Shown piece after piece: positions 7,653 to 17,248 of a stretch of 20,553 bases of DNA. Every line of letters starts with the position of its first letter. The first letter of the stretch is position 1. The stretch is from Bacteroidota bacterium (GTDB lineage Bacteria; Bacteroidota; Bacteroidia; Bacteroidales; Cfx3-03). A model generated the notes under the pieces. The model saw only the letters and a list, made by a program, of their open reading frames with translations. It was not told the DNA's origin and did not search any database. A program made the translations under genes and the position numbers. The stretch covers positions 1 to 20,553 of the forward strand of contig JAUZOX010000010.1 in NCBI GenBank assembly GCA_030706265.1. Direction: 5' to 3'.

Positions 7653-10600
7653 TTACAACTGAATATTTAATCCAAGCGACAAGCTTTCCATTCTCGGGTA
7701 TTGTGATATTCCAGCTTGGGCATCTTCAGGATCAATATACTTGATATTAAGATTACTCCATGTTGCTAAATTTAAACCAGACAAATAGAATCTTAATGCT
7801 TTTATTTTTAGACGTTGTAATGATAGTGAAGTTAAATTATAACCTATTTCGACATTTTTAAGTCTGATAAAACGAGTAGTTTTAACCCAGAAAGTAGACG
7901 TTTGATAGTTGTTAGAACCATCAAATCCTAATCGCGGATATAAAGCTGTTGATGCAGTTGACGGTGTCCATCTGTCGTTCATTAAATCGGATGGACGTGA
8001 TCCGTTTGTAAAACCATACGTTGCATAGCTTCTTAAATCCACACCATAACCGGCCGAACCCTGTAAGTATATACTGAGATCGAAATTTTTGTACGCACCT
8101 CCTAATTCAAGACCCAACGTAGTCTGAGGCTCCCAAGGTTTAGAAATTGGGGCAAAATCATTATTATCAATCACGTTGTCACCGTTTCTGTCCAGGTATT
8201 TAATATCACCGGGCTTAACCTGCTGGTAAGAAGATTTTGGTGAATTGGCTATATCTTCATTATTCGCATAAAATCCAATTGCCGTTAACCCATAAACTGT
8301 ACCAACAGGTTGTCCTGTAGTATTGAGATAAGCGTATTGCTTCACGGATTCAGCATTATATATGATTTTATTCGCATTTAAACTCAGATTAGCGGATACA
8401 TGATAACTAAAATCTTTCATTTCCTTTTTAAACCAGATATTTGCATCAAGACCATGATTATTCACTATTCCAATATTTAATTGTTGTGTCGTTTGTCCCA
8501 CTAATGAACTAATGTTGCCGGGAGTAGTAAGTATTCTACTTCTACGTTCATTAAACAGATCAAGTGAAAACCCTAACGTGTTATTACATAACGAAGCATC
8601 TATACCTATATTCGCCATATTCATCTTTTCCCAGGTTACATCCATATTGGCTAATGCCCCTTCTGCAAATCCATTTGCACCTGATGTTGTTTGTCCGAAG
8701 TTGTATACTGTACCTGTATTATTATACCTGCTAACATATAAATACCGGCTAAGCTGACTTCCGCTAATGTCACCATTACCTAAAATAGCATAGCTACCCC
8801 GAAGTTTTAAAAAGTTAACCATTTTCAGATCTTTCATAAAGTTTTCTTTACTTATAATCCATCCTGCTCCAAGGCTTGGAAAGAAGCCATAATGATTATT
8901 GAAAACCTCCGTTGTACTATAGCTTAAGCCCAAGTCGACAAGATAGCAGTCTTTGTATTGGTAATGTTCCTGACTGAACAAATTAACGGTTGTATATGGA
9001 AAATCGGCGCCATTAGGTATTGTTTTACTTTGTGAATAGCCTAATGATGCACTTAATTTGTGATCTTGGGAAATAATAGCAGAATAATCAACTTTACCCC
9101 AGAAGGTACCAATATGATTTTGAGCACCTGAATGAACAGTATATGTAGGTAGTACGTTTTTCCCCACAGTTTGTAAAACGCCATTGATATAACTATTAAC
9201 AGCAAAAGTTGGCGAACCGGAATTGAATCCTTCACTATCAGTAAAAGAATTATAAAAAGAATAGGCTGCACTTACAGACAAACCTTTTAGCACTGATGAA
9301 AGTACTTCTTTAAAGCCCACATTTCCAAACGTTACCCGGTTTACATCTTTATAATAACCCAATTTAGTAATCATCCCATAAGGATTATTTGGATACTGCG
9401 CATTACCACCAATTGTGCCGTCAGAAAATACAACAGGAAATAAATTAGGCGGATATTTAGCCATATTCGTTATTATATCGGAAGTAGCTCCCGAATAGTC
9501 ATCTGGATTGGTATTTTCTTCAATTCTTGCAGACAAATCAACAAATGCGGAAAGCGATTTGGTTATATTTGCATCAAAATTGCTTCTCAAATTGTATCTA
9601 TTAAATTGATCCTGTGTCTTATAGCCATATTTATCAAAATTAGTAGAAGTATTTTTAAACAATCCATTTTGACTGGTAATACCTCCTAAAATAAAATAGC
9701 GTAAGATATTGTTTCCCCCACTAATAGTCAGGTTGTGTTTTTGCATGACGGAATAATCTTTTAAATTAGCTCCATACCAATCTGCATCGGGGTTGTTTAT
9801 AGGATCGCTTCCATTGTTATATGCATCAATTTGTGACTGAGTATATTTTGCCGGCAATCCGTCATTTAATGCGGCTTCATTATATAATTGCATATATTTT
9901 TGGGCCCCAACAAACGTGGGTAAAGCAACTGGTTTTTGAAAAACTACTGAAGAGTAAAAATTGATTTTATTATTATAGGCTTCTCCGCGCTTGGTCGTTA
10001 CAAAAATTGATTTGTTAGCACCGCCGATACCATAAACACCATTTGCCACTCCGTCCTTTAGCACCTGTAATTGATCAATTTCTAAAGGATCAAGTTGTGA
10101 AAAACTAACAGGCACATTATCAACATATAAGTTAGGTGAATCGTTAGAATAATTATAAGAACTATAACCTCTCACATAAAAAGAAGCACCATCATTACCG
10201 GGTTCATCAGAATAATCAGCTCTTGAATATAAACCAGGTATTCGACCTGCAACGGAATTGGTGGCATTGGGTGTATGAGATTTTTCCATCTCGTTTCCTG
10301 AAATGCCCGATATTGCTCCGGTAAAAAATTCGTTGTTAATCTGTACGCCAAAAGGCAAAACCAACTTGTTTTGAAATGGTTTGTTTTCTTCCAATTTTAT
10401 TATAACATTTTGAGAAAACTGATTAACCATGATTTCTTGTTTTTGAAATCCCTCTTTAATAATAACAAGGGTGTCCATTTTATCAGTAGTATAGGTAAAA
10501 TGGCCTTTAAAATCAACTTTTATTGGTTTGTTATTTCCTTTTGAGGTTATATTTACGCTCAAAATTTCTTTGCCATTACTGTCTGTCACTGATCCATTTA

Positions 10601-10694
10601 TCGTATTCTGCGCTAATAAACTGCTCATTGAAAATAAGAGCAATGTTATTACACAGGCAATATTTAATGTTATATCATATTTTTTATTATTCAT
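7653..10694 (-). CDS. SusC/RagA-family TonB-dependent transporter without STN domain (SusC-B)
   Basis: This is an outer-membrane beta-barrel importer of oligosaccharides, 1013 residues, energised by TonB. The signal peptide is about 1-29 (SSLLAQ). A carboxypeptidase-D-like regulatory domain covers about 30-101 (INGSVTDSNGKEI). The plug covers about 120-240, with FYVRGYSSYN, NLYVDNVPV and the QLQVLKDGVANGVYGIGGAN signature. The rest is the barrel, ending in SLGLNIQL. There is no STN domain, so it is not expected to signal to FecR. The segment before the plug reads LVLPFGVQINNEFFTGAISG, unlike the usual VVVGYG form, and the usual charged residues after it are missing. It is the third gene after fecR in its operon, 69 bp downstream of SusD-A, and is followed six bases later by SusD-B. 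Confidence 0.92.
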   Translation of the reverse strand: MNNKKYDITLNIACVITLLLFSMSSLLAQNTINGSVTDSNGKEILSVNITSKGNNKPIKVDFKGHFTYTTDKMDTLVIIKEGFQKQEIMVNQFSQNVIIKLEENKPFQNKLVLPFGVQINNEFFTGAISGISGNEMEKSHTPNATNSVAGRIPGLYSRADYSDEPGNDGASFYVRGYSSYNYSNDSPNLYVDNVPVSFSQLDPLEIDQLQVLKDGVANGVYGIGGANKSIFVTTKRGEAYNNKINFYSSVVFQKPVALPTFVGAQKYMQLYNEAALNDGLPAKYTQSQIDAYNNGSDPINNPDADWYGANLKDYSVMQKHNLTISGGNNILRYFILGGITSQNGLFKNTSTNFDKYGYKTQDQFNRYNLRSNFDANITKSLSAFVDLSARIEENTNPDDYSGATSDIITNMAKYPPNLFPVVFSDGTIGGNAQYPNNPYGMITKLGYYKDVNRVTFGNVGFKEVLSSVLKGLSVSAAYSFYNSFTDSEGFNSGSPTFAVNSYINGVLQTVGKNVLPTYTVHSGAQNHIGTFWGKVDYSAIISQDHKLSASLGYSQSKTIPNGADFPYTTVNLFSQEHYQYKDCYLVDLGLSYSTTEVFNNHYGFFPSLGAGWIISKENFMKDLKMVNFLKLRGSYAILGNGDISGSQLSRYLYVSRYNNTGTVYNFGQTTSGANGFAEGALANMDVTWEKMNMANIGIDASLCNNTLGFSLDLFNERRSRILTTPGNISSLVGQTTQQLNIGIVNNHGLDANIWFKKEMKDFSYHVSANLSLNANKIIYNAESVKQYAYLNTTGQPVGTVYGLTAIGFYANNEDIANSPKSSYQQVKPGDIKYLDRNGDNVIDNNDFAPISKPWEPQTTLGLELGGAYKNFDLSIYLQGSAGYGVDLRSYATYGFTNGSRPSDLMNDRWTPSTASTALYPRLGFDGSNNYQTSTFWVKTTRFIRLKNVEIGYNLTSLSLQRLKIKALRFYLSGLNLATWSNLNIKYIDPEDAQAGISQYPRMESLSLGLNIQL

Positions 10695-10763
10695 AATTAA
10701 TTTATATTAAGCCACTTATTAATTAAATAATTTTATATTGAAGACTCAACATGAAATTTCTTA

Positions 10764-12482
10764 TTAATAACCAGGGTTTTGTTTAAGATTAGGGCTCTTT
10801 AATGTTTCGTTGAAAGGAAAAGGATAGAAGTACATTCTGTTATCAAAAAAGTTCGAATAAATCAATACATTAGTCCATATTACAGTACTGCCCGATAATA
10901 CCGGCACATAACCTCTGAACTCGTTTTTCAGATCATTGGATTTCCATCTGCGTAAATCAAAAAAACGTTGATTTTCAAATGCTAGTTCAACAGATCGTTC
11001 TCTTTGAACTTTTGCCCTAAACTGTTCGGTTGATAATCCTGCTGATATTACCGGCATATTCACAGTTGGCCTTGTACGGGTTGCATTGAATGCATTACAA
11101 GCTTCTGAAGTAGGACCCTGATATTCGTTTATCGCTTCTGCAAGATTCAAATATATTTCGGCAAGACGTATGTAATGCCATTTTTGCCCGGAAACATTCC
11201 CGTTTGCCGGTATTCCTTTACGAATAAAAACACCAGTAATGGTTCTTGCGCTATAATCGGCACCACCATTATAGAGTTGCATTGTAAAGCCATTAAAGAC
11301 ATCACCATTTTTAACAACATTATAACCTAATCTTGGATCCCTGTTAGCAAAAGGATTAGTCGGATCATAATTTGTTCCTGCTTCAGTTATGGTTTTACCT
11401 GTATTGGTTTCATATAAATCAACTTCATTTGCAGTTACGTCAAAGCAAAAATTGCCCGGGCTCCCTGCGCGTCCAGGAGCGAAGACATTAGACAAATAAG
11501 GATAGTTTTGACGATACCAGATAATTTCATGATTTGTTGCATCTTTTCCGGCCGTGAACAGATTTGGATAACTGTTATAGAGCTGATATGCATTCCCATT
11601 AGCTGCGTTTAGTGTAAAAAACTCTCGGGCTGCATCAGCTGCTAATTTCCAACGGTTTACATCATAATCGCCATAGCTGATCAATGTATCCTTTTCAGAA
11701 CTATTGTTAAATAATGGACTTGCAGCATACAATAACAAACGGCTTTTAAGCGCTGAAGCTGCTGCTGCTGTTGCACGACCACGATCATTGTCTGTTGCAG
11801 GAAACCACGGTAATGAACTTTTAGCTGCTTCTAAATCTTCCAAAATAAAATCAACTGTTCGTTTAAATGATGCCCTGGATACCTTTTTCTTGAATTCGTC
11901 AAATTTTGCAATATCAGTAATACTACTTACATCAGTCGCATCAGTAACTAATGGAACACCACCGTATCGTTTCAGTAATTCGAAATAAAAAAATGCGCGT
12001 AAAAATCTTGTTTCACCAATAAACTGTGTTTTAGATGCAGGAGTAAACGTCATCAAGTTCTGATATTTTAACAAGAGATTACAACGTCGAATGCGCGGAT
12101 ACTGACTAATGTATAATCCTCCTAATCCATCTTCTAATGAAGAAACTTGTGAATTCATACTACCATTGACCCATGCTTGTCCTGAATTAGGAATTGGATC
12201 AATAACTTCATCACACATTGTTGAATATCCCCAAGCATTAGCATTTAATACGATCCCTTCATTGTACATGTTTGCATAGATATTTGCAAGAAAACCAGAT
12301 GTACGCATTTCATCGTTAAAAATAGTTTGAGGCGTCAGATCAAGATTATTGGTGGGTGGTGATAGAAAATCTTTTTTACAACTTACCATTAATAAAATAA
12401 CGGCACCCAATATATATATAATTTGATTTTTCATCATAAATGTTTTAATATTTCTGTTAAGCATAATTTCAGAGTGTAACAT
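10764..12482 (-). CDS. SusD/RagB-family glycan-binding lipoprotein (SusD-A)
   Basis: This is the surface lipoprotein partner of SusC-A. From the first ATG it has 572 residues, with lipobox LMVSC and Cys at 35. That start overlaps the SusC-A stop by 14 bases and adds an unlikely polar leader. The ATG pair at 12437/12434 (MMKNQIIYILGAV) gives a normal lipoprotein signal and is my preferred start. An N-terminal SusD-like region includes GETRFLRAFFYFELLKRYGG. The C-terminal RagB/SusD domain includes RLAEIYLNLAEAINE and RERSVELAFENQRFFDLRRW, and the protein ends in NLKQNPGY. It is only moderately similar to SusD-B by eye, so the two pairs are not a recent duplication and may bind different parts of the glycan. 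The ligand is unknown. Confidence 0.93.
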   Translation of the reverse strand: MLHSEIMLNRNIKTFMMKNQIIYILGAVILLMVSCKKDFLSPPTNNLDLTPQTIFNDEMRTSGFLANIYANMYNEGIVLNANAWGYSTMCDEVIDPIPNSGQAWVNGSMNSQVSSLEDGLGGLYISQYPRIRRCNLLLKYQNLMTFTPASKTQFIGETRFLRAFFYFELLKRYGGVPLVTDATDVSSITDIAKFDEFKKKVSRASFKRTVDFILEDLEAAKSSLPWFPATDNDRGRATAAAASALKSRLLLYAASPLFNNSSEKDTLISYGDYDVNRWKLAADAAREFFTLNAANGNAYQLYNSYPNLFTAGKDATNHEIIWYRQNYPYLSNVFAPGRAGSPGNFCFDVTANEVDLYETNTGKTITEAGTNYDPTNPFANRDPRLGYNVVKNGDVFNGFTMQLYNGGADYSARTITGVFIRKGIPANGNVSGQKWHYIRLAEIYLNLAEAINEYQGPTSEACNAFNATRTRPTVNMPVISAGLSTEQFRAKVQRERSVELAFENQRFFDLRRWKSNDLKNEFRGYVPVLSGSTVIWTNVLIYSNFFDNRMYFYPFPFNETLKSPNLKQNPGY

Positions 12483-15400
12483 TTATACCGAAATTGAATA
12501 CGCGTTGTTGTGGATAAGCCCGGGCTTGTGAATCTCTATTTTCAGGGTCTAAATATTTTATTTTTGAAAATGTGCACAAGTTTGAACCATCAATATAAAT
12601 CCTTACAGATTGCAAAGATATTTTACGAAGAAAGTTTTTAGCAACAATAGTGTACCCAATTTGAGCTTGCTTTAAGCGGAGGTATGATGCATCTTTTATC
12701 CAATAATCATTATTCACATAATTATAATCGCCACCTGCCGGACTGGATGACACACGAGGAGAAGTGGCGGTAGATGCAGTTGCGGGAGTCCAACGGTTTA
12801 AATCAATTTTTAAGGCGCCTCCTCCATTTAAGAATGCCCAACCAGCTTCATTAGTCACAAACATTGCCGTATTTGCGCTTCCCTGAAACATCGCACTGAA
12901 ATCAAGATTTTTAAACTTACCGCCAAAACTTACCGCATATTGATACTCAGGGCTGGTTGGTCCGCCGATAGGAACCATATCTAAATTATTAATTATTTTA
13001 TCTCCATTTTGATCAACATACTTAAAGTCACCCGGTACTAATTTACCACTAGCAGTTTTATCCGGGTATGCCGTAGAATAACCTGCTGCATACCACGCAT
13101 CTACTTCCGCCTGGTCTTTAAAAAAGCCATTGGTTCTTAGTCCATATAATTGGTCAACAGGATTTCCGGTTTTAAATAACCACGGATAAGGTTGTGTGGG
13201 CTCATCTTCAAATAATATTTTATTTCTTGCAAATGAGAGATTCGCTTTTATCCAATAACCAAAATTGCCAATGGTATAGTTGTGTGTGAGTTCAACCTCA
13301 TATCCTTTATTTTCCATTTTTCCGAGGTTAGCACTGGGTAAATTTCCTGAAGTAACGCCCAGCGTCGCTGGAACAGTTCCATATGAAGCCAAAATATGGT
13401 CTCTCATTTCATAAAACACATCGGCTGTAAATCCAATAATGTTATTAAAAAATTTAGCGTCCAGCCCCAGGTTATATTTTTTGGCAACTTCCCATTGTAC
13501 TTCACTATTTCCAAATGCACCTTCGTTATAACCACTTATGGTATTTCCATTGGTTAATCCAAATGAATAGCTTCCTGAGTTAGCATAAGGCTTATTGAAA
13601 AATGCAAAACGGCCAATACCCTGATCGTTCCCAACCTCGCCAAAAGAGCCTCTGATTTTCAATAAACTAATTATTTTGCTATCCTTTAAAAAAGCCTCAT
13701 TACTAGCAAGCCAACCCAACGCCAATGCGGGGAAAAGGCCAAATCGATTACCAGGGGCAAAATTTTCAGAACCATTATAGCCTAAATTTATTTCAGCTAA
13801 ATATTTGTAATCATAATCATAAGTGGCCCTTGACGATATACCAATATAAGATTTAGGCCAATCACCTAATAATGTTTCCCGACTTGCATTAAATAAAAGC
13901 AAACCTGTGTAATGATTTTTACCGGTATTTCCGATATAATCTAATTTGCTTTCAAAATACCAATTTTTATTCATCAAGGAATTTGCGGAAGTATAATTAA
14001 TTAAAGGTTGATTTGCTGAGCTTCCTGGTCCTCCATAAATATAAGTTCCATCGCTGTTTTGCCCTGTTATTGGATAACGGGCATAAAAATTATTTACTGC
14101 ACCTCCAGATATTACCGGTCTGTAGCGACTGTTTGTTTGAGTATATCCATTCCGCATTGAAAAATTCCCGGAGAATGTAAGTCCTTTTATCAGATCATCT
14201 AACTTTTGTTTAAGAATAACAGACCCGTCAATAAGATTGCCGTATTCACGTTTTACACCAGATTCTGTTAGTTCAGCTAATAAATTCATGCCGGCAATAC
14301 CTGAAGCATCTTTATCTACTCTTCCGCTTGGCAAGCTAAAACTACCATCGGGATTGACAACCGGCATACAATTTGGCGGAAGCCTGACAAGCTCAGAAAA
14401 AATTCTTGTAGTTCCATCTTGACCGGCATAAATTTGCTCGGTATAAGGGCCGTTACGTAAATAATTACTTACGCCTAAATTAACTGAAAGACGGGTAGTA
14501 GGACTAAAATCAAAATCCAGATTTGACCTGAAATTATATTTTGAAAAATTAATTGATTCATCGAAATCGGCTGATTTCGTATGGTTAAATGCACCATCTT
14601 GCGATAAATAGCTACTGGAAACAAAATATTTTACCAGATTTGAACCACCGGTTACATTTAAATTATATTGGTGCATTAATGAATTTTTCTTTAAAAATTC
14701 AGAATACCAATCTACATCCGGATATAAATATGGATCTAGGTGATTCTTATATCCATCTAACATTTGCTGGCTATAAAAGGGCGCTTTCCCCTCATTAATG
14801 TATGCTTCATTTTTAAGCGTAGCATATTCATAGGAATTGCACATCTCAGGCACCTGTGTCATTTGCTGTAAACTTGTATTTGCAGTAAAACTTATGACAG
14901 GCTTCATATTTGAACCACGGCGGGTAGTAACCAAAAGAACACCATTAGCTCCCCGAATACCATAAACTGCAGTTGCAGAGGCATCTTTCAGAATAGTAAT
15001 ATTTTCTACTTCATTGGCATCTATAGTATTGAATGTACGTACAACACCATCAACAAGTACAAGTGGGCCAGTATTTCCTGTGTATGTGCCCTTCCCCCTG
15101 ATAAGTAATGTTGCTGCATCACGTCCGGGGTCGCCAGTAGTTTGAAGTGTGATTAAGCCTGGCAAACGACCGGTCAATGTATTGGATATATTAGCAGCAG
15201 GAGTTTGTAGCATGTCCTTTGAAGAAACTGAACTTACGGACCCTACTACAGATACTTTTTTCTGAACACCATATCCAACAACAACAACTTCGTTTATTTC
15301 TTTTGATTTTTCCTCAAGAGAAATATTAATTATGGATTGATTATTTACCGATACTTCTTTAGTTACAAAACCCATATAGCTAAAAATGAGGCTACAAATT

Positions 15401-15927
15401 GGATTTGCTTTAATTAAAAAATTACCATCAGCATCAGATGTGGTACCAATTTTTGTACCCTTAATCAAAATAGTTGCTCCTGGCAAAGGCTGTCCCTGTG
15501 AATCTGTAACTTTCCCTCTTATTGGCGATTTCTGCTGATTACCATTTGGTACAAACACAATAAGATCGTTTTCTAATATTGTAAATGAAGTACTTGTAAG
15601 TTCTGATATTTTTTTTAATACATCATCTAATGCAATATTATTTGCTTTAAGACTGATTTTTAAATTGGGGTCCAGTAATTCACTTTTATACAGAAAGGTG
15701 TATTTAGTTTGTTTCTCAACTTCTTTGAGCAACTGAGGTACAGAAATACCCTTAACTGATAGATTAAGTTTATTTTTTTGGGAATAACCTGCCGCAGAAA
15801 CGGAAATCCCAATAATTAACATTAAAAATGTGAGTTTCATATACAATAACTGAAAAGTGCTTATTTTTAAAACACAATGTTTCTTTTTTTTCATATATTT
15901 GTCTGATTTTAATGATTCAGCATACAT
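12469..15927 (-). CDS. SusC/RagA-family TonB-dependent transporter with STN signalling domain (SusC-A)
   Basis: This is an outer-membrane glycan importer that can also act as a signal transducer. The frame opens at 15927, but the ATG at 15894 (MKKKKHCVLKIST) is a more likely start, giving about 1141 residues. The hydrophobic signal is about 31-50. The STN (secretin/TonB N-terminal) domain covers about 53-126 (KLNLSVKGISVPQLLKEVEK), which in this family contacts FecR in the periplasm. The carboxypeptidase-D-like domain covers about 136-208 (GKVTDSQGQPLPGATILIKG). Then come EVVVVGYGVQKK (213-224), the plug (to about 345, with LVLVDGVVRTFNTID and ILKDASATAVYGIRGANGV) and the barrel, ending NFGINVTL. 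It lies 126 bp downstream of fecR with a hairpin between, and leads the double susCD operon. ECF-controlled expression is inferred from the order of the genes. Confidence 0.94.
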   Translation of the reverse strand: MYAESLKSDKYMKKKKHCVLKISTFQLLYMKLTFLMLIIGISVSAAGYSQKNKLNLSVKGISVPQLLKEVEKQTKYTFLYKSELLDPNLKISLKANNIALDDVLKKISELTSTSFTILENDLIVFVPNGNQQKSPIRGKVTDSQGQPLPGATILIKGTKIGTTSDADGNFLIKANPICSLIFSYMGFVTKEVSVNNQSIINISLEEKSKEINEVVVVGYGVQKKVSVVGSVSSVSSKDMLQTPAANISNTLTGRLPGLITLQTTGDPGRDAATLLIRGKGTYTGNTGPLVLVDGVVRTFNTIDANEVENITILKDASATAVYGIRGANGVLLVTTRRGSNMKPVISFTANTSLQQMTQVPEMCNSYEYATLKNEAYINEGKAPFYSQQMLDGYKNHLDPYLYPDVDWYSEFLKKNSLMHQYNLNVTGGSNLVKYFVSSSYLSQDGAFNHTKSADFDESINFSKYNFRSNLDFDFSPTTRLSVNLGVSNYLRNGPYTEQIYAGQDGTTRIFSELVRLPPNCMPVVNPDGSFSLPSGRVDKDASGIAGMNLLAELTESGVKREYGNLIDGSVILKQKLDDLIKGLTFSGNFSMRNGYTQTNSRYRPVISGGAVNNFYARYPITGQNSDGTYIYGGPGSSANQPLINYTSANSLMNKNWYFESKLDYIGNTGKNHYTGLLLFNASRETLLGDWPKSYIGISSRATYDYDYKYLAEINLGYNGSENFAPGNRFGLFPALALGWLASNEAFLKDSKIISLLKIRGSFGEVGNDQGIGRFAFFNKPYANSGSYSFGLTNGNTISGYNEGAFGNSEVQWEVAKKYNLGLDAKFFNNIIGFTADVFYEMRDHILASYGTVPATLGVTSGNLPSANLGKMENKGYEVELTHNYTIGNFGYWIKANLSFARNKILFEDEPTQPYPWLFKTGNPVDQLYGLRTNGFFKDQAEVDAWYAAGYSTAYPDKTASGKLVPGDFKYVDQNGDKIINNLDMVPIGGPTSPEYQYAVSFGGKFKNLDFSAMFQGSANTAMFVTNEAGWAFLNGGGALKIDLNRWTPATASTATSPRVSSSPAGGDYNYVNNDYWIKDASYLRLKQAQIGYTIVAKNFLRKISLQSVRIYIDGSNLCTFSKIKYLDPENRDSQARAYPQQRVFNFGINVTL

Positions 15928-15968
15928 TAGAGTTAATGTGCTGTTGTTTACCTGTTAAAATTTACTAG

Positions 15969-15994
15969 CTGGAAAATGCGGATACATTTTCCAG
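15969..15994. other. Perfect 10-bp hairpin between fecR and SusC-A
   Basis: CTGGAAAATG (15969-15978) and CATTTTCCAG (15985-15994) pair perfectly around a 6-base loop. On the plus strand eight T follow directly (15995-16002), which is the shape of an intrinsic terminator for rightward transcription, yet no plus-strand gene is present. On the minus strand, where the genes lie, the run becomes A before the stem and there is no U-tract after it. In the operon message it could therefore be an RNA stability or processing element. It could also stop antisense transcription entering fecR. Confidence 0.6.
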
Positions 15995-16053
15995 TTTTTT
16001 TTAATAGTTTGTTTTTCCCATTTATTTTTATTTAAGTGAATAATTCATTTTAA

Positions 16054-17172
16054 TTAATGTCTGGAAAAGATTGTAATTGAATCGCCTTTTATCTGATACT
16101 CAAAATCTGATGTTAGTCTTAGTGCATGCATTGCTTGCTCAATTGTCCCGTTTTTAAAGGTGCCTGTATATCTTATTTTACCTAAATTCTCATCAACTTT
16201 TATTTTCACATCAAAGCAATGTTCCAACTTACGCGAAATACTCTCTAGCGTTTCATTTTCAAAACTCAACTGATCTTCTTTCCATATTATATCAGAAGTC
16301 GTTTTTATTGAATTATTCAACACAAAAAGTTCATTCGGTTTCAGCTTTTTTAATAGATCGTTCCCATATTGTTTTCTTATGGCTTCAAGTTTTAATACTG
16401 GTGTTTCCCGAATAAAAATTGCTTTTTGATTTGGTTGTAAATAAATCGCATCTCTTCCTATTTTCGTATTATTTCTTTCGATATATACTAATCCTTTTAT
16501 CAGCGTTGTTTCAGTAATCCCTTCACTAGGGTATGATCTTATATTGAATAAGGTTCCCAAAACTTTTACTTTAACATCTATAGTTTTTACATAAAAAGGT
16601 CTTGAAGCATTATGAGTTACATCAAAATATGCTTCGCCTTCAAGATAAACTTCACGTGAAGATTTTTTGAATTGTTCCGGAAATATCAGTTTACTTCCGG
16701 AGTTAATCCAAACTTTTGTTCCATCCGATAAAATTACTTGTGATCTATGACCTTTAGGAACAATAACCTGATTCATTGCTGTTAACTCGGCATCATTATT
16801 TTTATGGTTATTATAAAAAAGGAAATAAGCAGATAATCCAATTGAAACAAATAATAAAGCCGCTGCTGCAACTTTTAAATATATTGAAGTACTAAATGAT
16901 TTTTTAGCTTTTGTAACTGTGAAAGATGATGGTTCGTCAAGTTTAAGGATTGCTTTTACTCTTTGCCATTCTTCATCTGTATTTATTTGCTTCTTTAAAG
17001 AAATAATATCAAATGTGAACCATAACTGGTTTATTAAGGCAAAATATTCTGCATTCTTGGAGTTTTCAGATACCCAACAATCCACAATATGTTGCTCTTC
17101 CACATCAGCTTCACCAACTAGATATTTTGCCAATAAATCCCAGTTAATACCAGCAGTTAGTTTAATTTTCAT
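16054..17172 (-). CDS. FecR-family anti-sigma factor
   Basis: This is an inner-membrane regulator of 372 residues that holds the ECF sigma factor and is released by the signal from SusC-A. The cytoplasmic N-terminal region (1-95) includes a segment of the kind that binds sigma (LLAKYLVGEADVEEQHIVDC, 13-32). A single transmembrane helix covers about 98-120 (YLKVAAAALLFVSIGLSAYF). The periplasmic FecR domain covers about 134-235, with QVIVPKGHRSQVILSDGTKV and WINSGSKL. The C-terminal domain, about 302-369, is the DUF4974/STN-like module (LESISRKLEHCFDVKIKV, TGTFKNGTIEQAMHAL). The order sigma, fecR, susC with STN is the classic Bacteroidetes cell-surface signalling set. It starts 76 bp after the sigma gene, and a small terminator-like hairpin lies in that gap. 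Confidence 0.95.
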   Translation of the reverse strand: MKIKLTAGINWDLLAKYLVGEADVEEQHIVDCWVSENSKNAEYFALINQLWFTFDIISLKKQINTDEEWQRVKAILKLDEPSSFTVTKAKKSFSTSIYLKVAAAALLFVSIGLSAYFLFYNNHKNNDAELTAMNQVIVPKGHRSQVILSDGTKVWINSGSKLIFPEQFKKSSREVYLEGEAYFDVTHNASRPFYVKTIDVKVKVLGTLFNIRSYPSEGITETTLIKGLVYIERNNTKIGRDAIYLQPNQKAIFIRETPVLKLEAIRKQYGNDLLKKLKPNELFVLNNSIKTTSDIIWKEDQLSFENETLESISRKLEHCFDVKIKVDENLGKIRYTGTFKNGTIEQAMHALRLTSDFEYQIKGDSITIFSRH

Positions 17173-17198
17173 ATGTTGCTTATATTAAAAAATAGAAC

Positions 17199-17219
17199 AA
17201 AAAAAAGGAGTTTACCCTT
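17199..17219 (-). terminator. Weak terminator-like hairpin between the sigma gene and fecR (possible attenuator)
   Basis: On the minus strand the sequence AAGGGTAAACTCCTT is followed by further T, giving a T run of about eight. AAGG pairs with CCTT, with a possible extra G-U pair, so the stem is only 4-5 bp. It lies in the 76-bp sigma-fecR gap about 30 bases after the sigma stop. It may reduce read-through into fecR and so set the ratio of sigma to anti-sigma. The stem is short, and the call rests on position and the U-tract. Confidence 0.35.
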
Positions 17220-17248
17220 ATTCGAATAGAAGAATTATTAAAAATACT

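Noticed and set aside
15928..16053. Riboswitch in the fecR-SusC-A gap
   Set aside because: Only a single simple hairpin is present, with no conserved aptamer-like structure. A glycan operon with an ECF switch does not need one.
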